A stretch of DNA of 61,895 nt. Origin: Nanosynbacter sp. Its GTDB lineage: Bacteria; Patescibacteriota; Saccharimonadia; Saccharimonadales; Saccharimonadaceae. The notes beneath the pieces were generated by a model. The model had not been told where the DNA came from, ran no database searches, and saw only the letters and a program-made list of their open reading frames with translations. Numbering within the stretch: the first letter of the stretch is position 1; each line of letters opens with the position of its first letter. This document shows, one piece after another, positions 42,682-50,911 of this stretch. The stretch lies in the NCBI GenBank assembly GCA_015257485.1, contig JABZKC010000002.1:1-61895 (forward strand), given 5' to 3'. Made by a program: the position numbers and the translations under genes.

Positions 42682-43692
42682 TTATTTACAGCACTTATCG
42701 TGATGCTTTTCTTCACAGCATTCACATTCGCAGTCATCAGAAAGAGCCTTAGCCACATCGGCCACGAAGAAGGCAAGGATACCTGCTACAAGTGGGGTGA
42801 TAATGTGAACCAAAGATTCGAGAGCTACGGTACCCATCAAAGCGTCAAATTTCTCAGCAGAAGTTGGGAAAATTTGGTACATGATAGCAATAGCTGGGTT
42901 CAAGATGAAGTTATTGCGAAGCTTGAAGAAGCTGTCGGAAAGAATCAAACAGAAGAGAACTGCGAGAGTTACACCACCAGCGATGATTGCTGCGTAGGTG
43001 AAAGCACTTTTCTTGTGATTGTATTCTTGAGCACGGTTGAAGAAGAATGCTACGGTGAAGACACCGACGAATTCGATCAACATGTATTTCCAGAAGTCAC
43101 TGCCAGTTGCTGCGGTCAGAGTTGGAAGTTCAGCGCTGGCGCCACTAGCGGTGCGGAGTCCGCCGATAATTAATAAACCAAGCCATGCACCGACGACCTG
43201 AGCTACGATGTAAAGTACGCCACGAATTGCAGATACACGACGAGTCGCCATCATGCCGATTGTAGTGGCTGGGTTAAGATGCGCACCTGAATAAGCAAAA
43301 ACTGCCAAGGTGACCGCAAGGAAACCGAACAAGATATAAAGTGGTTGTTGGATTCCGAGGGTCAGTAGAAGCATCGAGAGGAACATAGTTCCGATTACTT
43401 CACCGATTACTGCACCCCAAATACGTGGAGTTTCGAAAATCGTTAAAATATTCTCACCTTCAGGATATTTACGAGCGAAGAAACCCTTGAATGGATTTTT
43501 GCTTTCTTTAATTTTCTTTTCTACTTTGAGGACTTCTTTTGTTATTTTCTTTTCAGCCTTCTCAGTCGCTTTTTTGCTATCGTCGACAACTTTTTCGACG
43601 ACCTCGATAACCTCTTCTTTAATTTCGGTTACCTCTGGTGTATTCACAGTCGTTTTTGGCTTGTGTGCAGACTTTTTAGTCTTTTTTGCCAT
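42682..43692 (-). CDS. Aquaporin-family (MIP) channel with unusual tails
   Basis: 336 residues. Residues 1-75 are a Lys/Glu-rich, probably helical cytoplasmic extension. Six membrane helices follow with SGAHLNPATTIG (first NPA) and NFILNPAIAIM (second NPA). The Arg that normally follows the second NPA in the selectivity filter is Ile here, so permeability may differ from water channels. The last 20 residues are Cys/His/acid-rich (CECECCEEKHHDKCCK), like a metal-binding tag. AAGGAGG precedes the ATG, promoter at 43719. Confidence 0.88.
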   Translation of the reverse strand: MAKKTKKSAHKPKTTVNTPEVTEIKEEVIEVVEKVVDDSKKATEKAEKKITKEVLKVEKKIKESKNPFKGFFARKYPEGENILTIFETPRIWGAVIGEVIGTMFLSMLLLTLGIQQPLYILFGFLAVTLAVFAYSGAHLNPATTIGMMATRRVSAIRGVLYIVAQVVGAWLGLLIIGGLRTASGASAELPTLTAATGSDFWKYMLIEFVGVFTVAFFFNRAQEYNHKKSAFTYAAIIAGGVTLAVLFCLILSDSFFKLRNNFILNPAIAIMYQIFPTSAEKFDALMGTVALESLVHIITPLVAGILAFFVADVAKALSDDCECECCEEKHHDKCCK

Positions 43693-43718
43693 TTTACCTC
43701 CTTAATAATATTAAAAAA

Positions 43719-43724
43719 ATTATA
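43719..43724 (-). promoter_or_regulatory. -10 box of the aquaporin gene
   Basis: TATAAT on the minus strand; a leader of about 20 bases carries AAGGAGGT. Confidence 0.55.
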
Positions 43725-43767
43725 TCATAATATGATAAACTATGGTAATGTATATCGAAAGGAAAAG

Positions 43768-43995
43768 ATGGGCGTAATTGTACAAAAAGATCAAGATAAA
43801 AATGCAGATCTCACTCAAAGAATTACCGCAGACCTTCGAAATCGTGCCAGGATGCAAGCTAAAATGAGTGATCCTGACTTGGTGGAAGATTCTGATTATG
43901 CTAAAGACCTTAAAACTACTAGTAAATTTGGTTGGTTTTGGCCAGTATTAATCATCCTCGCAGTGATTTCTTTAATCTTCATTAAATTCTTCTAA
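43768..43995 (+). CDS. Small tail-anchored membrane protein
   Basis: 75 residues, not recognised. A charged soluble part (KDQDKNADLTQRI) is followed by a single C-terminal helix (WPVLIILAVISLIFI) ending in KFF. The frame is open further upstream, but GAAAGGAAAAG right before ATG 43768 marks the start. It lies between the aquaporin and pheS and ends at a terminator. Confidence 0.7.
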   Translation: MGVIVQKDQDKNADLTQRITADLRNRARMQAKMSDPDLVEDSDYAKDLKTTSKFGWFWPVLIILAVISLIFIKFF

Positions 43996-44008
43996 AAATC
44001 TGCATTAG

Positions 44009-44033
44009 TCGCGTCTAATTGGCGCGATTTTTT
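44009..44033 (+). terminator. Intrinsic terminator
   Basis: TCGCG/CGCGA stem with a 9-base loop, followed by TTTTTT. Too short and too close to the previous gene to be a T-box leader for pheS. Confidence 0.65.
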
Positions 44034-44070
44034 GTTCCCAATTCGTCTTCAACTTCACCTCAAAACAGAG

Positions 44071-44076
44071 TATAAT
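44071..44076 (+). promoter_or_regulatory. -10 box of pheS-pheT
   Basis: TATAAT ends ten bases before ATG 44087; the gap AGAAGAAGTT has no clear ribosome site. Confidence 0.55.
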
Positions 44077-44086
44077 AGAAGAAGTT

Positions 44087-45031
44087 ATGGAATTGGAACA
44101 GCTAAAAGCCGAACTTAAATCTCTCGGCGAAGAATACGCAAAAATGAAGACCTTAGCTCCCGAAGAGCGCAAGGCTTTTGGTCAAGCTTTGAATCAAAAA
44201 AAGCAGGCCGTTATTGAACAAATTAAGGCTCTCGAAGCCGCTAAGCAAAATACCGCCGTGAAAGCGATTGATCTTACCGCCCCATTCGACGTCAATCAAT
44301 CGAAAATTACTTTTCACCGTGGCAGTCGCCATCCTTTGATGATCGAACTAGATCGCGTGATTGATATTTATTCCCGTATGGGTTTCGAAGTCATGGAGTC
44401 TACTCAGCTCGACGATGAATTTCATATGTTCGAATCTTTGAACTTCCCAGAAGGTCATCCGGCTCGTGATGGTTATGATACTTTCCGCACCAAGGAAGGT
44501 TTTATTCCACCTGCTCACACCTCTACCATGCAATATCGCGCACTCACATCAAGGTTAGATAATCTTAAAAAAGACGGTCAGATTGCCGTGGTGATTCCAG
44601 GTCGCGTCTTCCGTAATGAAGATGTTGATGCTACTCATGAACATACTTTCTATCAATGCGAAGGTGTCTTTGTTTCCAAAACCGCTAATATGTCCGAAAT
44701 GCTCGGCGTCTTAAAAAATTTCTTTGAAACCTATTATGGCGAAAAATTGCGTATCAAAACCCAACCTGGCTTCTTCCCATTCACTGAGCCATCTCTAGAA
44801 TTGCTCGTCGAAAAACCAGCTTCTCTTGGTGGTAAGGGTGACGGCTGGCTCGAACTTATGGGCTGTGGTATGATCCATCCGAATGTCTTAAGGGCTGCCG
44901 ACATCGACCCAGAGGTTTATCACGGGTTTGCCTGGGGTGGTGGTATCGACCGTCTAGTTATTATGAAATATCATCTCAATGATATTCGCTTCTTTGAATC
45001 AGCCAAACTTGAATTTTTGGAGGAATTTTAA
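44087..45031 (+). CDS. pheS: Phenylalanyl-tRNA synthetase alpha chain
   Basis: Catalytic subunit of the alpha2-beta2 synthetase. 314 residues, a little short. N-terminal coiled coil, motif 1 HPLMIELDRVIDIYSRMGF, motif 2 GRVFRNEDVDATHEHTFYQ, phenylalanine pocket with QPGFFPFTEPS, motif 3 GFAWGGGIDRLVIMKY. The TAA stop overlaps the ATG of pheT (TAATG), so subunits are made in coupled amounts. Confidence 0.96.
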   Translation: MELEQLKAELKSLGEEYAKMKTLAPEERKAFGQALNQKKQAVIEQIKALEAAKQNTAVKAIDLTAPFDVNQSKITFHRGSRHPLMIELDRVIDIYSRMGFEVMESTQLDDEFHMFESLNFPEGHPARDGYDTFRTKEGFIPPAHTSTMQYRALTSRLDNLKKDGQIAVVIPGRVFRNEDVDATHEHTFYQCEGVFVSKTANMSEMLGVLKNFFETYYGEKLRIKTQPGFFPFTEPSLELLVEKPASLGGKGDGWLELMGCGMIHPNVLRAADIDPEVYHGFAWGGGIDRLVIMKYHLNDIRFFESAKLEFLEEF

Positions 45032-47496
45032 TGCTTATTTCACTTAATAAAATCAAACAATATGTCGGCTCCATCCCAGTTTCCGATGAGGAATTAGTAA
45101 AACTAATCGGCTCACGTCTTGTCGAGGTCGAAGGTGTGATGGATATGGCCGAAAAATATCGCGGCGCCTATCTTGCTAAGGTGGTGACTTGTGAAGATAT
45201 TCCGGGTACCCACCTACACCTCTGTCAAATCGATGCCGGTCCAGAACTCAATCAAAAGTTTTCTACCCTGGATTCTGGTCTCGTACAAATCGTCTGCGGT
45301 GCGCCAAATGTTCGTGCTGGCATTGTCGCCGTCTGGCTCACTCCAGGTAGTATCGTGCCAGATACTTTTGGTGGCGAAAATTTTGTGCTCGGTTCGCGTA
45401 AGCTTCGTGGTTATGAAAGTTTCGGCATGTTAGCCGGACCAGATGAGCTTGGGCTTTCTTCTGATCATAACTATATTGCTGAGGTCGACGAATCTCTCGG
45501 CCGTCCAGGCGCTGCTTTAGTAGAAGTTTTTGATTTGAATGATCAAATTCTTGATATCGAAAATAAATCCCTTACTCATCGCCCAGATACTTTTGGTTTG
45601 ATTGGTTTTGCTCGTGAGGTTTCTGGTATTCTTGGCCAAAAATTCTCTGAACCAGTGAGTTTCGATCAAACCGTAGATGGTCTGTCTGATGAAATTTCCA
45701 TTGAAATTGCCGATGAAAAACTTTGTCCACGCTATTCGGCTTGTGTAGTTAATGTCTCCGATCTAAACCTGGCGAACCCCGTTTCTCCGGAATTTTCGGA
45801 TCTTTATTCGATGACGAAAGATTCAGTTTTACTGGCTAAATCTGGCATGAACTCAGTAAATCCAATCGTCGATGCCACGAATCTTACTATGCTAGAGCTT
45901 GGTCAGCCACTACATGCTTTTGACTATGATAAATTTGTTAAAATCGGAGGGCAAAATCACGCGAAAATCATCGTACGTGCGGCGCGCTCTGGTGAATCTT
46001 TAACCTTGCTCGATGGTAAAACTATTGAATTAAATTCCAATGATATCGTGATTACTTCGAACGATATTCCAGTTGCCTTAGCTGGCGCCATGGGTGGGGA
46101 ATCGACCAAAATCGACGCCTCGACCACCCGTATCTTGCTCGAATCTGCTACTTTTAGTCTCTATAATTTACGTAAGACTCAGATGGCTCACGGCATTTTT
46201 TCCGAAGCGATCACTCGCTTTACCAAGGGGCAGCCAGCCGTCAATACTATTCCAGCTATCAAAGATTGTCTAGCTAAACTCGGCGTGAAGTCAGGTGCTA
46301 AATTTGGTTTTGCTGATTCGCTTAAACAAGGTCTATCTGAAATCCAAGTCGCGGTGAAAATTTCTGAGATCAATCAACTTCTCGGCTCACACTACGATGA
46401 AGCTTTGATGATTCAAACTCTTGAAAATGTCGGCTTCAAGGTGGTTTCCGATTCGGGAAATCTTTTGGTCACGGCCCCGCTCTGGCGTACTGATATTCAC
46501 ATCAAGGAAGATATCATCGAAGAAGTTGGACGCTTGCTCGGTTTTGATAATTTGCCACTCAGCTTGCCAGTTCGTCCATTCATCGGCGCCGAAAAGAATG
46601 CCATGTTTGAATTAAAAACTACTTTGCGAAACCTCCTTTCGCTTGAACTCGGGTTACATGAGGTCCTGACTTATAGCTTCATCTCCAAGAAATTACTCGA
46701 ACGCGTCGGTGAAAATACTGAGGACGCTTATGAAATTACTAATTCCATTTCACCGGAGTTGCAGCTTTTCCGCACGGCTATCACTCCAAGCCTACTTGAA
46801 AAAGTTCGTGAAAATCAAAAAGCCGGTTTTGCTGATTTTTCACTCTACGAAATGAATCAAGTTACTAGAAAATCTCTCGGCTTAATTTCTGATCAAACCC
46901 CGAAGATGCAACATCATCTGGCGGTAGTTTCCACTGCGGACTATTATTATTCTAAGCAAATCTTAGAAAATCTCGCTGATAAACTCGGTCTGAATTTTGA
47001 AATTCAAGCCTTTACTGACGGCGAAGATTCGGGTTGTTTCGAGCCAAAACGCGCCGCTAAAATCTTCCTTTCTGGTACGCAGATTGGTTGCCTCGGTGAG
47101 TTAAAGAATTCCGTCAAAACGGCTCTAAAACTCAAAGAGATTTCTAGCCTAGAATTAGATCTTGAGTCCCTCCTCGGTCAAAAAGCTGCCGACAAACGTA
47201 TCAAAGAATTTAGTCGCTTCCCAGCCGTTAATCGTGATCTTACGGTCAAGATTTCAGAAGAAAAACCTTTTGCCTTGGTTGAAAATGCCATTTTCGAAGT
47301 TTTGAAGAGTCAACCATCTCTAGTCTTCCACCTCACCGCCACTTCTATCTATCAAGCCGAAGGTGCTGATACGAAAAATCTTAGTTTCCACCTGAATTTT
47401 GCCTCGACTGAGAAGACTCTCCTTTCTGAGGAAATCTCTGCTATAATGAACAGTATTAATCAATCATTAGAAAAAATTGGTGGAGAAATTATTTAG
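45031..47496 (+). CDS. pheT: Phenylalanyl-tRNA synthetase beta chain
   Basis: 821 residues, normal length. Domains in order: B1 with MLISLNKIKQYVG, an EMAP-like tRNA-binding fold (about 45-155, IVCGAPNVRAG), B3/B4 editing region (about 200-400, SLTHRPDTFGLIGFARE), B5 (about 405-475), the catalytic-like core (DIHIKEDIIEEVGRLLG) and the C-terminal B8 anticodon-binding domain (RFPAVNRDLTVKI). Translationally coupled to pheS. Confidence 0.96.
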   Translation: MLISLNKIKQYVGSIPVSDEELVKLIGSRLVEVEGVMDMAEKYRGAYLAKVVTCEDIPGTHLHLCQIDAGPELNQKFSTLDSGLVQIVCGAPNVRAGIVAVWLTPGSIVPDTFGGENFVLGSRKLRGYESFGMLAGPDELGLSSDHNYIAEVDESLGRPGAALVEVFDLNDQILDIENKSLTHRPDTFGLIGFAREVSGILGQKFSEPVSFDQTVDGLSDEISIEIADEKLCPRYSACVVNVSDLNLANPVSPEFSDLYSMTKDSVLLAKSGMNSVNPIVDATNLTMLELGQPLHAFDYDKFVKIGGQNHAKIIVRAARSGESLTLLDGKTIELNSNDIVITSNDIPVALAGAMGGESTKIDASTTRILLESATFSLYNLRKTQMAHGIFSEAITRFTKGQPAVNTIPAIKDCLAKLGVKSGAKFGFADSLKQGLSEIQVAVKISEINQLLGSHYDEALMIQTLENVGFKVVSDSGNLLVTAPLWRTDIHIKEDIIEEVGRLLGFDNLPLSLPVRPFIGAEKNAMFELKTTLRNLLSLELGLHEVLTYSFISKKLLERVGENTEDAYEITNSISPELQLFRTAITPSLLEKVRENQKAGFADFSLYEMNQVTRKSLGLISDQTPKMQHHLAVVSTADYYYSKQILENLADKLGLNFEIQAFTDGEDSGCFEPKRAAKIFLSGTQIGCLGELKNSVKTALKLKEISSLELDLESLLGQKAADKRIKEFSRFPAVNRDLTVKISEEKPFALVENAIFEVLKSQPSLVFHLTATSIYQAEGADTKNLSFHLNFASTEKTLLSEEISAIMNSINQSLEKIGGEII

Positions 47497-47503
47497 GTAA
47501 AAT

Positions 47504-48226
47504 ATGGACGAAAAAAGTATACGCACTAGTACTAAGCAACGCATTATTATCGGTTTTATCGCAATCTTACTCTTCGTTTCCACAATTATGGTTTATGCCT
47601 TGATTGTCTTGAATGGTGAAAAGAGTAAAAAAGGCACGGCTGAGCAAAATGCTGAGCTTAAGGTTCTGGCTAAGGAGCTAGACGAGAAGAAAAAAGCTAA
47701 AGAAAACGCCGTGAAGGCTCTGAACGATAAATACTTCGAGACCCTCAAGTCTGCACGTAGCAGTATCAAGTCTTACAATGTTTCTCGCGCTCAAAATGAT
47801 GGTTTGAAATCTATCGATTTAAGTGTCGGTACTGGTGCCACTCTTGAGAAAGAAAGTAAATATCTCGCCTACTACTTCGGTTGGTGTTCTGATGAATCAG
47901 TCTTTGATTCTTCCTTTGATGATAATAATAATCCAAAATCTTTGAAGGATCCGCTTGATGTTACTGGTTCTGGCAGCTTGATTACGGGTTGGTCGGATGG
48001 ATTGGTCGGCGCTAAACTTGGCGGTGTCCGTGAATTACATATTCCAAGCACCCTGGCTTATGGCGATACTAAGGAAATTTGTGGTGGCAAGAATTCTCCA
48101 CTTTACTTCGTAATTCTCCCATTTGAAGACGAAGCCTACACTAAGGCCACCCAAGAATATCAAACGGTTTATCGTAAATACTTGAATCTCCAAAGCGAGA
48201 TTCGTGGCACCGGCTCACTCTTCTAA
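47504..48226 (+). CDS. Membrane-anchored FKBP-type prolyl isomerase
   Basis: 240 residues. A membrane helix (about 14-34, IIIGFIAILLFVSTIMVYAL) and a charged coiled coil (about 40-80) precede an FKBP domain (VFDSSFDD, GSLITGWSDGLVGAKLGG, RELHIPSTLAYGD, PLYFVILPF). Two extra Cys (GWCSDES, KEICGG) may form a disulphide outside the cell. Likely folds secreted or wall proteins. It follows pheT by seven bases and may share its transcript. Confidence 0.87.
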   Translation: MDEKSIRTSTKQRIIIGFIAILLFVSTIMVYALIVLNGEKSKKGTAEQNAELKVLAKELDEKKKAKENAVKALNDKYFETLKSARSSIKSYNVSRAQNDGLKSIDLSVGTGATLEKESKYLAYYFGWCSDESVFDSSFDDNNNPKSLKDPLDVTGSGSLITGWSDGLVGAKLGGVRELHIPSTLAYGDTKEICGGKNSPLYFVILPFEDEAYTKATQEYQTVYRKYLNLQSEIRGTGSLF

Positions 48227-48228
48227 TA

Positions 48229-48257
48229 AAAATAACTTCCCACGCGGAAGTTATTTT
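48229..48257. terminator. Bidirectional terminator
   Basis: AAAATAACTTCC-CACGC-GGAAGTTATTTT between convergent genes; it serves both. Confidence 0.85.
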
Positions 48258-49005
48258 AATGATTAATCGAAAGGCTGTTTTCTTGAAGTTTCCTCAGTCC
48301 TTCCTCGGTAATAATTTTCCGAATTTTCTTGCAGGCTTTCTCGTACTTTTCGAAGATACTTCCATCTGCATGATGGGCATCGGTTCCCAGAAAATCCACT
48401 AGCCCATGTTTTAGAAAATACTTCATTGTCTTGGCTGGTTTTGGTCCATATTGTTTGGCCATACTACCGATATTACACTGTAATTTTACGCCAATTTTAC
48501 GAAGTTCTAGAGCCTTTTCCGGTTTCTTTTGCAAAAATTCATAACGCTCCGGATGCGCTAAAATTGGCACGATATTTTGGCTCTTCATTTCGAAAATTAC
48601 TTCACGTAAATACCCCACCTCAGTCATGAACGGTACCTCGAAGAGTACATAATGTTTTTTCTTCTTATTTTTCGCGGCATCCATGCTAAGTTTGGTTGCT
48701 TCGCCCATTAGCGAAGCCTGATCTTCTTGCATATATTTCACCATTTCTGGATCTACATAAATTTCATTGCCTGGATATAATTTGAACTCAATCCCGAGCT
48801 CACTTAGTTGTGTTTGCAATTCTTTACGCAGACGTGCCTTGGTTTTATTATCCGCCAGCTGTTCGCTATTTGGAATAAAGTGGGAGGTGGTAAAAGCACC
48901 GGTAAACCCGAGCGCGACGAGTTTTTTGGCCATCGCAATACTTTCCTCGAGATCACGACTCCCGTCATCGATTCCTGGCAAAATATGCAGATGTGTGTCA
49001 ATCAT
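48256..49005 (-). CDS. CpsB/CapC-type tyrosine phosphatase (PHP domain)
   Basis: 249-residue metal-dependent phosphatase of the PHP family that normally dephosphorylates the partner capsule kinase. Visible motifs: MIDTHLHILPGIDDGS, the TSHFIPN loop, ILAHPERYEFL and the terminal FLGTDAHHADG. It lies 20 bases downstream of the kinase gene with its own AGGAGG, the standard arrangement in capsule loci. Confidence 0.92.
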   Translation of the reverse strand: MIDTHLHILPGIDDGSRDLEESIAMAKKLVALGFTGAFTTSHFIPNSEQLADNKTKARLRKELQTQLSELGIEFKLYPGNEIYVDPEMVKYMQEDQASLMGEATKLSMDAAKNKKKKHYVLFEVPFMTEVGYLREVIFEMKSQNIVPILAHPERYEFLQKKPEKALELRKIGVKLQCNIGSMAKQYGPKPAKTMKYFLKHGLVDFLGTDAHHADGSIFEKYEKACKKIRKIITEEGLRKLQENSLSINH

Positions 49006-49025
49006 GCCGCCTCCTGTTTTTAGGT

Positions 49026-50486
49026 TTATAGATAATATTGATTATAATATCCCGTGCGTTTTTCGAGCGGAATTTGGTTAAGAATCACACCAGCAATATT
49101 AGCGTCGATGGCTTGGAGAGACTTCAAACCGTCCCTTACGTGATCGATATTAGTTTTGTTTGCGCGACAAACAATCATGGTACGATCGGCCTTCTTCGAA
49201 ATAATCAGCGGGTCAGCCAAGTTGTAAACCGGAGCTGAATCGATAATTACGTAATCGTATTTTGACTTTACGGTTGCGATGAATTTTTCCATTTGCTTCG
49301 AGTCAATCAACTCTGCTGGATTTGGTGGAGTCACGCCACGGGTGACTACTGAAAGATTTTCAATCTCGGTTTTTTGTACATATTTACGTAAACGGTCGCC
49401 AGCGGTTTCGACCAATAGATTCGAAAGGCCAGCTTGATTAGAGAGCTCGAAAATTTCGTGTTGACGACCCAGGCGCATGTCTGCATCGACGAGCAAAACT
49501 TTTTTACCGGTATTCGCAAAGGCGATTGCCAGGTTTGCTGCAACGAAACTCTTGCCCTCATTTGGCGCCGTACTAGTGAGTACTAAGGAATTATTGTTTT
49601 TACCCACCAAGCTAAAATCGAGGCTGGTACGTACGGTACGGAAATCTTCACTGATAATCGATTTTGGATTATTTTTCAAAATCAATTCGCTGCTAAGATC
49701 TTCTTTAGAAATTTCTTCGGAAGTCTCCTCCTCATTTTCAGCATTTTCCGTAGTATCACCATCTTTCGCTTCTTTCTTCGCCTTCAAAGCTAAGGCGCGC
49801 TGACGGCGTTTTAAGCGTTCTTTTTCCGCGTCAATCATATGGATTTTACCAATCACTGGTAGATGCAATTGGCTTTCGACTTGCTCGCTCGTCTTTACTG
49901 AGCGATCGAAATAGAATACTAAGAAGAGAACCGAGACACTGACGATAATCCCTGCCGCGAAAGCTATAATTTCTTGTCGCACCACCTTAATATTGGCCGG
50001 CTCCGTCGGGGCAACGGCTGAATCGAGCACATTAATATTACGATCATTATAAATCTTGGCGATTTCTTTCACGAAATGCTCGGCGATTTTATTGGTCATC
50101 TTCGTGGCGAATTCTGCGTCACGATCTGTCGTGGCAATACTAATAATTTCTGTACCCTTAATTGCAGAAACTTCTGTCATGCCAAGCATATCACTGTAGG
50201 ATAGCTCAGTGTTCATATCACTCTTCACCTTATCGAGTACGCGGTGTGACTTTACTACTTGAGTATAGGTATCGATTAAGTTTTTATTAGTCGCTACTTC
50301 ACTTGGTAGATTAGTATTTGACTTATCTGAGCTCACAATCACCGTGGCAGTCGCTTCGTATTTTGGTTTTTGCATGAAAAACACGTAAAAAGAACCTAAT
50401 CCAAAAATTAGAGCAAAAATTATCAGTAGAATATGGAGTTTAGCTTTGAAATAGGCAAACATTTCTCCGAGGTTAATCTCATCCAT
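49026..50486 (-). CDS. Wzz-CpsD fusion: chain-length regulator and tyrosine kinase
   Basis: 486 residues. A Wzz domain has two membrane helices (about 18-38 and 168-190) flanking an extracellular coil. A BY-kinase domain follows with Walker A TAPNEGKSFVAANLA, Walker A' VLLVDADMRLGR and Walker B YVIIDSAPVYNLA. The C-terminus ends in a Tyr cluster (TGYYNQYYL), the usual autophosphorylation tail. It controls polysaccharide polymer length and export together with the phosphatase downstream. TATAAA lies six bases before the ATG. Confidence 0.93.
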   Translation of the reverse strand: MDEINLGEMFAYFKAKLHILLIIFALIFGLGSFYVFFMQKPKYEATATVIVSSDKSNTNLPSEVATNKNLIDTYTQVVKSHRVLDKVKSDMNTELSYSDMLGMTEVSAIKGTEIISIATTDRDAEFATKMTNKIAEHFVKEIAKIYNDRNINVLDSAVAPTEPANIKVVRQEIIAFAAGIIVSVSVLFLVFYFDRSVKTSEQVESQLHLPVIGKIHMIDAEKERLKRRQRALALKAKKEAKDGDTTENAENEEETSEEISKEDLSSELILKNNPKSIISEDFRTVRTSLDFSLVGKNNNSLVLTSTAPNEGKSFVAANLAIAFANTGKKVLLVDADMRLGRQHEIFELSNQAGLSNLLVETAGDRLRKYVQKTEIENLSVVTRGVTPPNPAELIDSKQMEKFIATVKSKYDYVIIDSAPVYNLADPLIISKKADRTMIVCRANKTNIDHVRDGLKSLQAIDANIAGVILNQIPLEKRTGYYNQYYL

Positions 50487-50492
50487 GCCTAA

Positions 50493-50498
50493 TTTATA
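50493..50498 (-). promoter_or_regulatory. -10 box of the kinase gene, leaderless type
   Basis: TATAAA on the minus strand ends six bases before ATG 50486. Confidence 0.5.
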
Positions 50499-50593
50499 TC
50501 ATATTTAATATAAAAAATAAATATCAAACAATAAAATACCCATATTTGTCAATAGCCATAAGCGTCTTCAAAATGCTTGTCAATGCCCAAAAT

Positions 50594-50621
50594 TTGCCAA
50601 AAATAAAATATTTGATAAAAT
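50594..50621 (+). promoter_or_regulatory. Promoter of the small folded transcript
   Basis: TTGCCA (50594-50599), a 16-base spacer, TAAAAT (50616-50621) with a TGa extension. Predicted start near 50628; the next terminator is at 50833. Confidence 0.5.
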
Positions 50622-50627
50622 AAGTTC

Positions 50628-50682
50628 TATTGCACTTTGTAGTCACTCGGTGGCTGGTGGGGGCTAGGTCGTGTGCAATGAT
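50628..50682 (+). ncRNA. Folded 5' element of a ~230-base transcript
   Basis: ATTGCAC (from 50629) pairs with GTGCAAT ending near 50682, enclosing a second hairpin AGTCAC-TCG-GTGGCT (50641-50655) and a G-rich strand (GGTGGGGGCTAGG). It immediately precedes AAGGAG and a short frame. This could be a cis-regulatory element or part of a stable RNA; it does not match tmRNA, SRP or RNase P cores. Confidence 0.4.
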
Positions 50683-50706
50683 TATTAAGGAGATGCATTC
50701 GTAAAT

Positions 50707-50787
50707 ATGCGTAGACTTAAACGTGAATCTTCGCGCAAAAAGTCGAAAATTCCTCCTGCCCCATGGCAAGAGTATATCGAATATTAG
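50707..50787 (+). CDS. Possible 26-residue basic peptide
   Basis: ATG 50707 opens a 26-codon frame: a very basic first half (MRRLKRESSRKKSK) and a Pro/aromatic second half (PPAPWQEYIEY). AAGGAG is 14 bases upstream, longer than ideal. It is the only frame in the small transcription unit 50628-50857. A still shorter frame (eight codons from 50678) overlaps the ribosome site. Confidence 0.35.
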   Translation: MRRLKRESSRKKSKIPPAPWQEYIEY

Positions 50788-50832
50788 TCTTGAATAGTCA
50801 AAATTCAATCTTAAGGATTAATATTTGAGGGC

Positions 50833-50860
50833 AAATATCGCTTTCCAGCGATATTTTTCT
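50833..50860 (+). terminator. Intrinsic terminator
   Basis: AAATATCGCT-TTCC-AGCGATATTTTTC. It ends the small unit and isolates it from aspS. Confidence 0.85.
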
Positions 50861-50898
50861 TGATTTTGTAATTTGAAAAGTTGACGGGTTTATTATGT

Positions 50899-50904
50899 TA
50901 TAAT
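50899..50904 (+). promoter_or_regulatory. -10 box of aspS, leaderless type
   Basis: TATAAT ends seven bases before ATG 50912. A TTGACG is present but only 12 bases upstream, so the -35 assignment is unclear. Confidence 0.6.
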
Positions 50905-50911
50905 AGAGACT

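Noticed and set aside
42700..43173. 157-residue frame antisense to the aquaporin
   Set aside because: Its Cys/His-rich look comes from the complementary strand of the channel gene; no initiation signal is present.
44009..44087. T-box leader for pheS-pheT
   Set aside because: Only a small terminator of the previous gene is present; there is no specifier loop or antiterminator motif, and the pheS promoter lies after it.
50628..50860. tmRNA, because of a folded RNA with an internal short frame
   Set aside because: No tRNA-like acceptor/T-arm ends, no encoded CCA, and the frame lacks a hydrophobic Ala-rich tag end.
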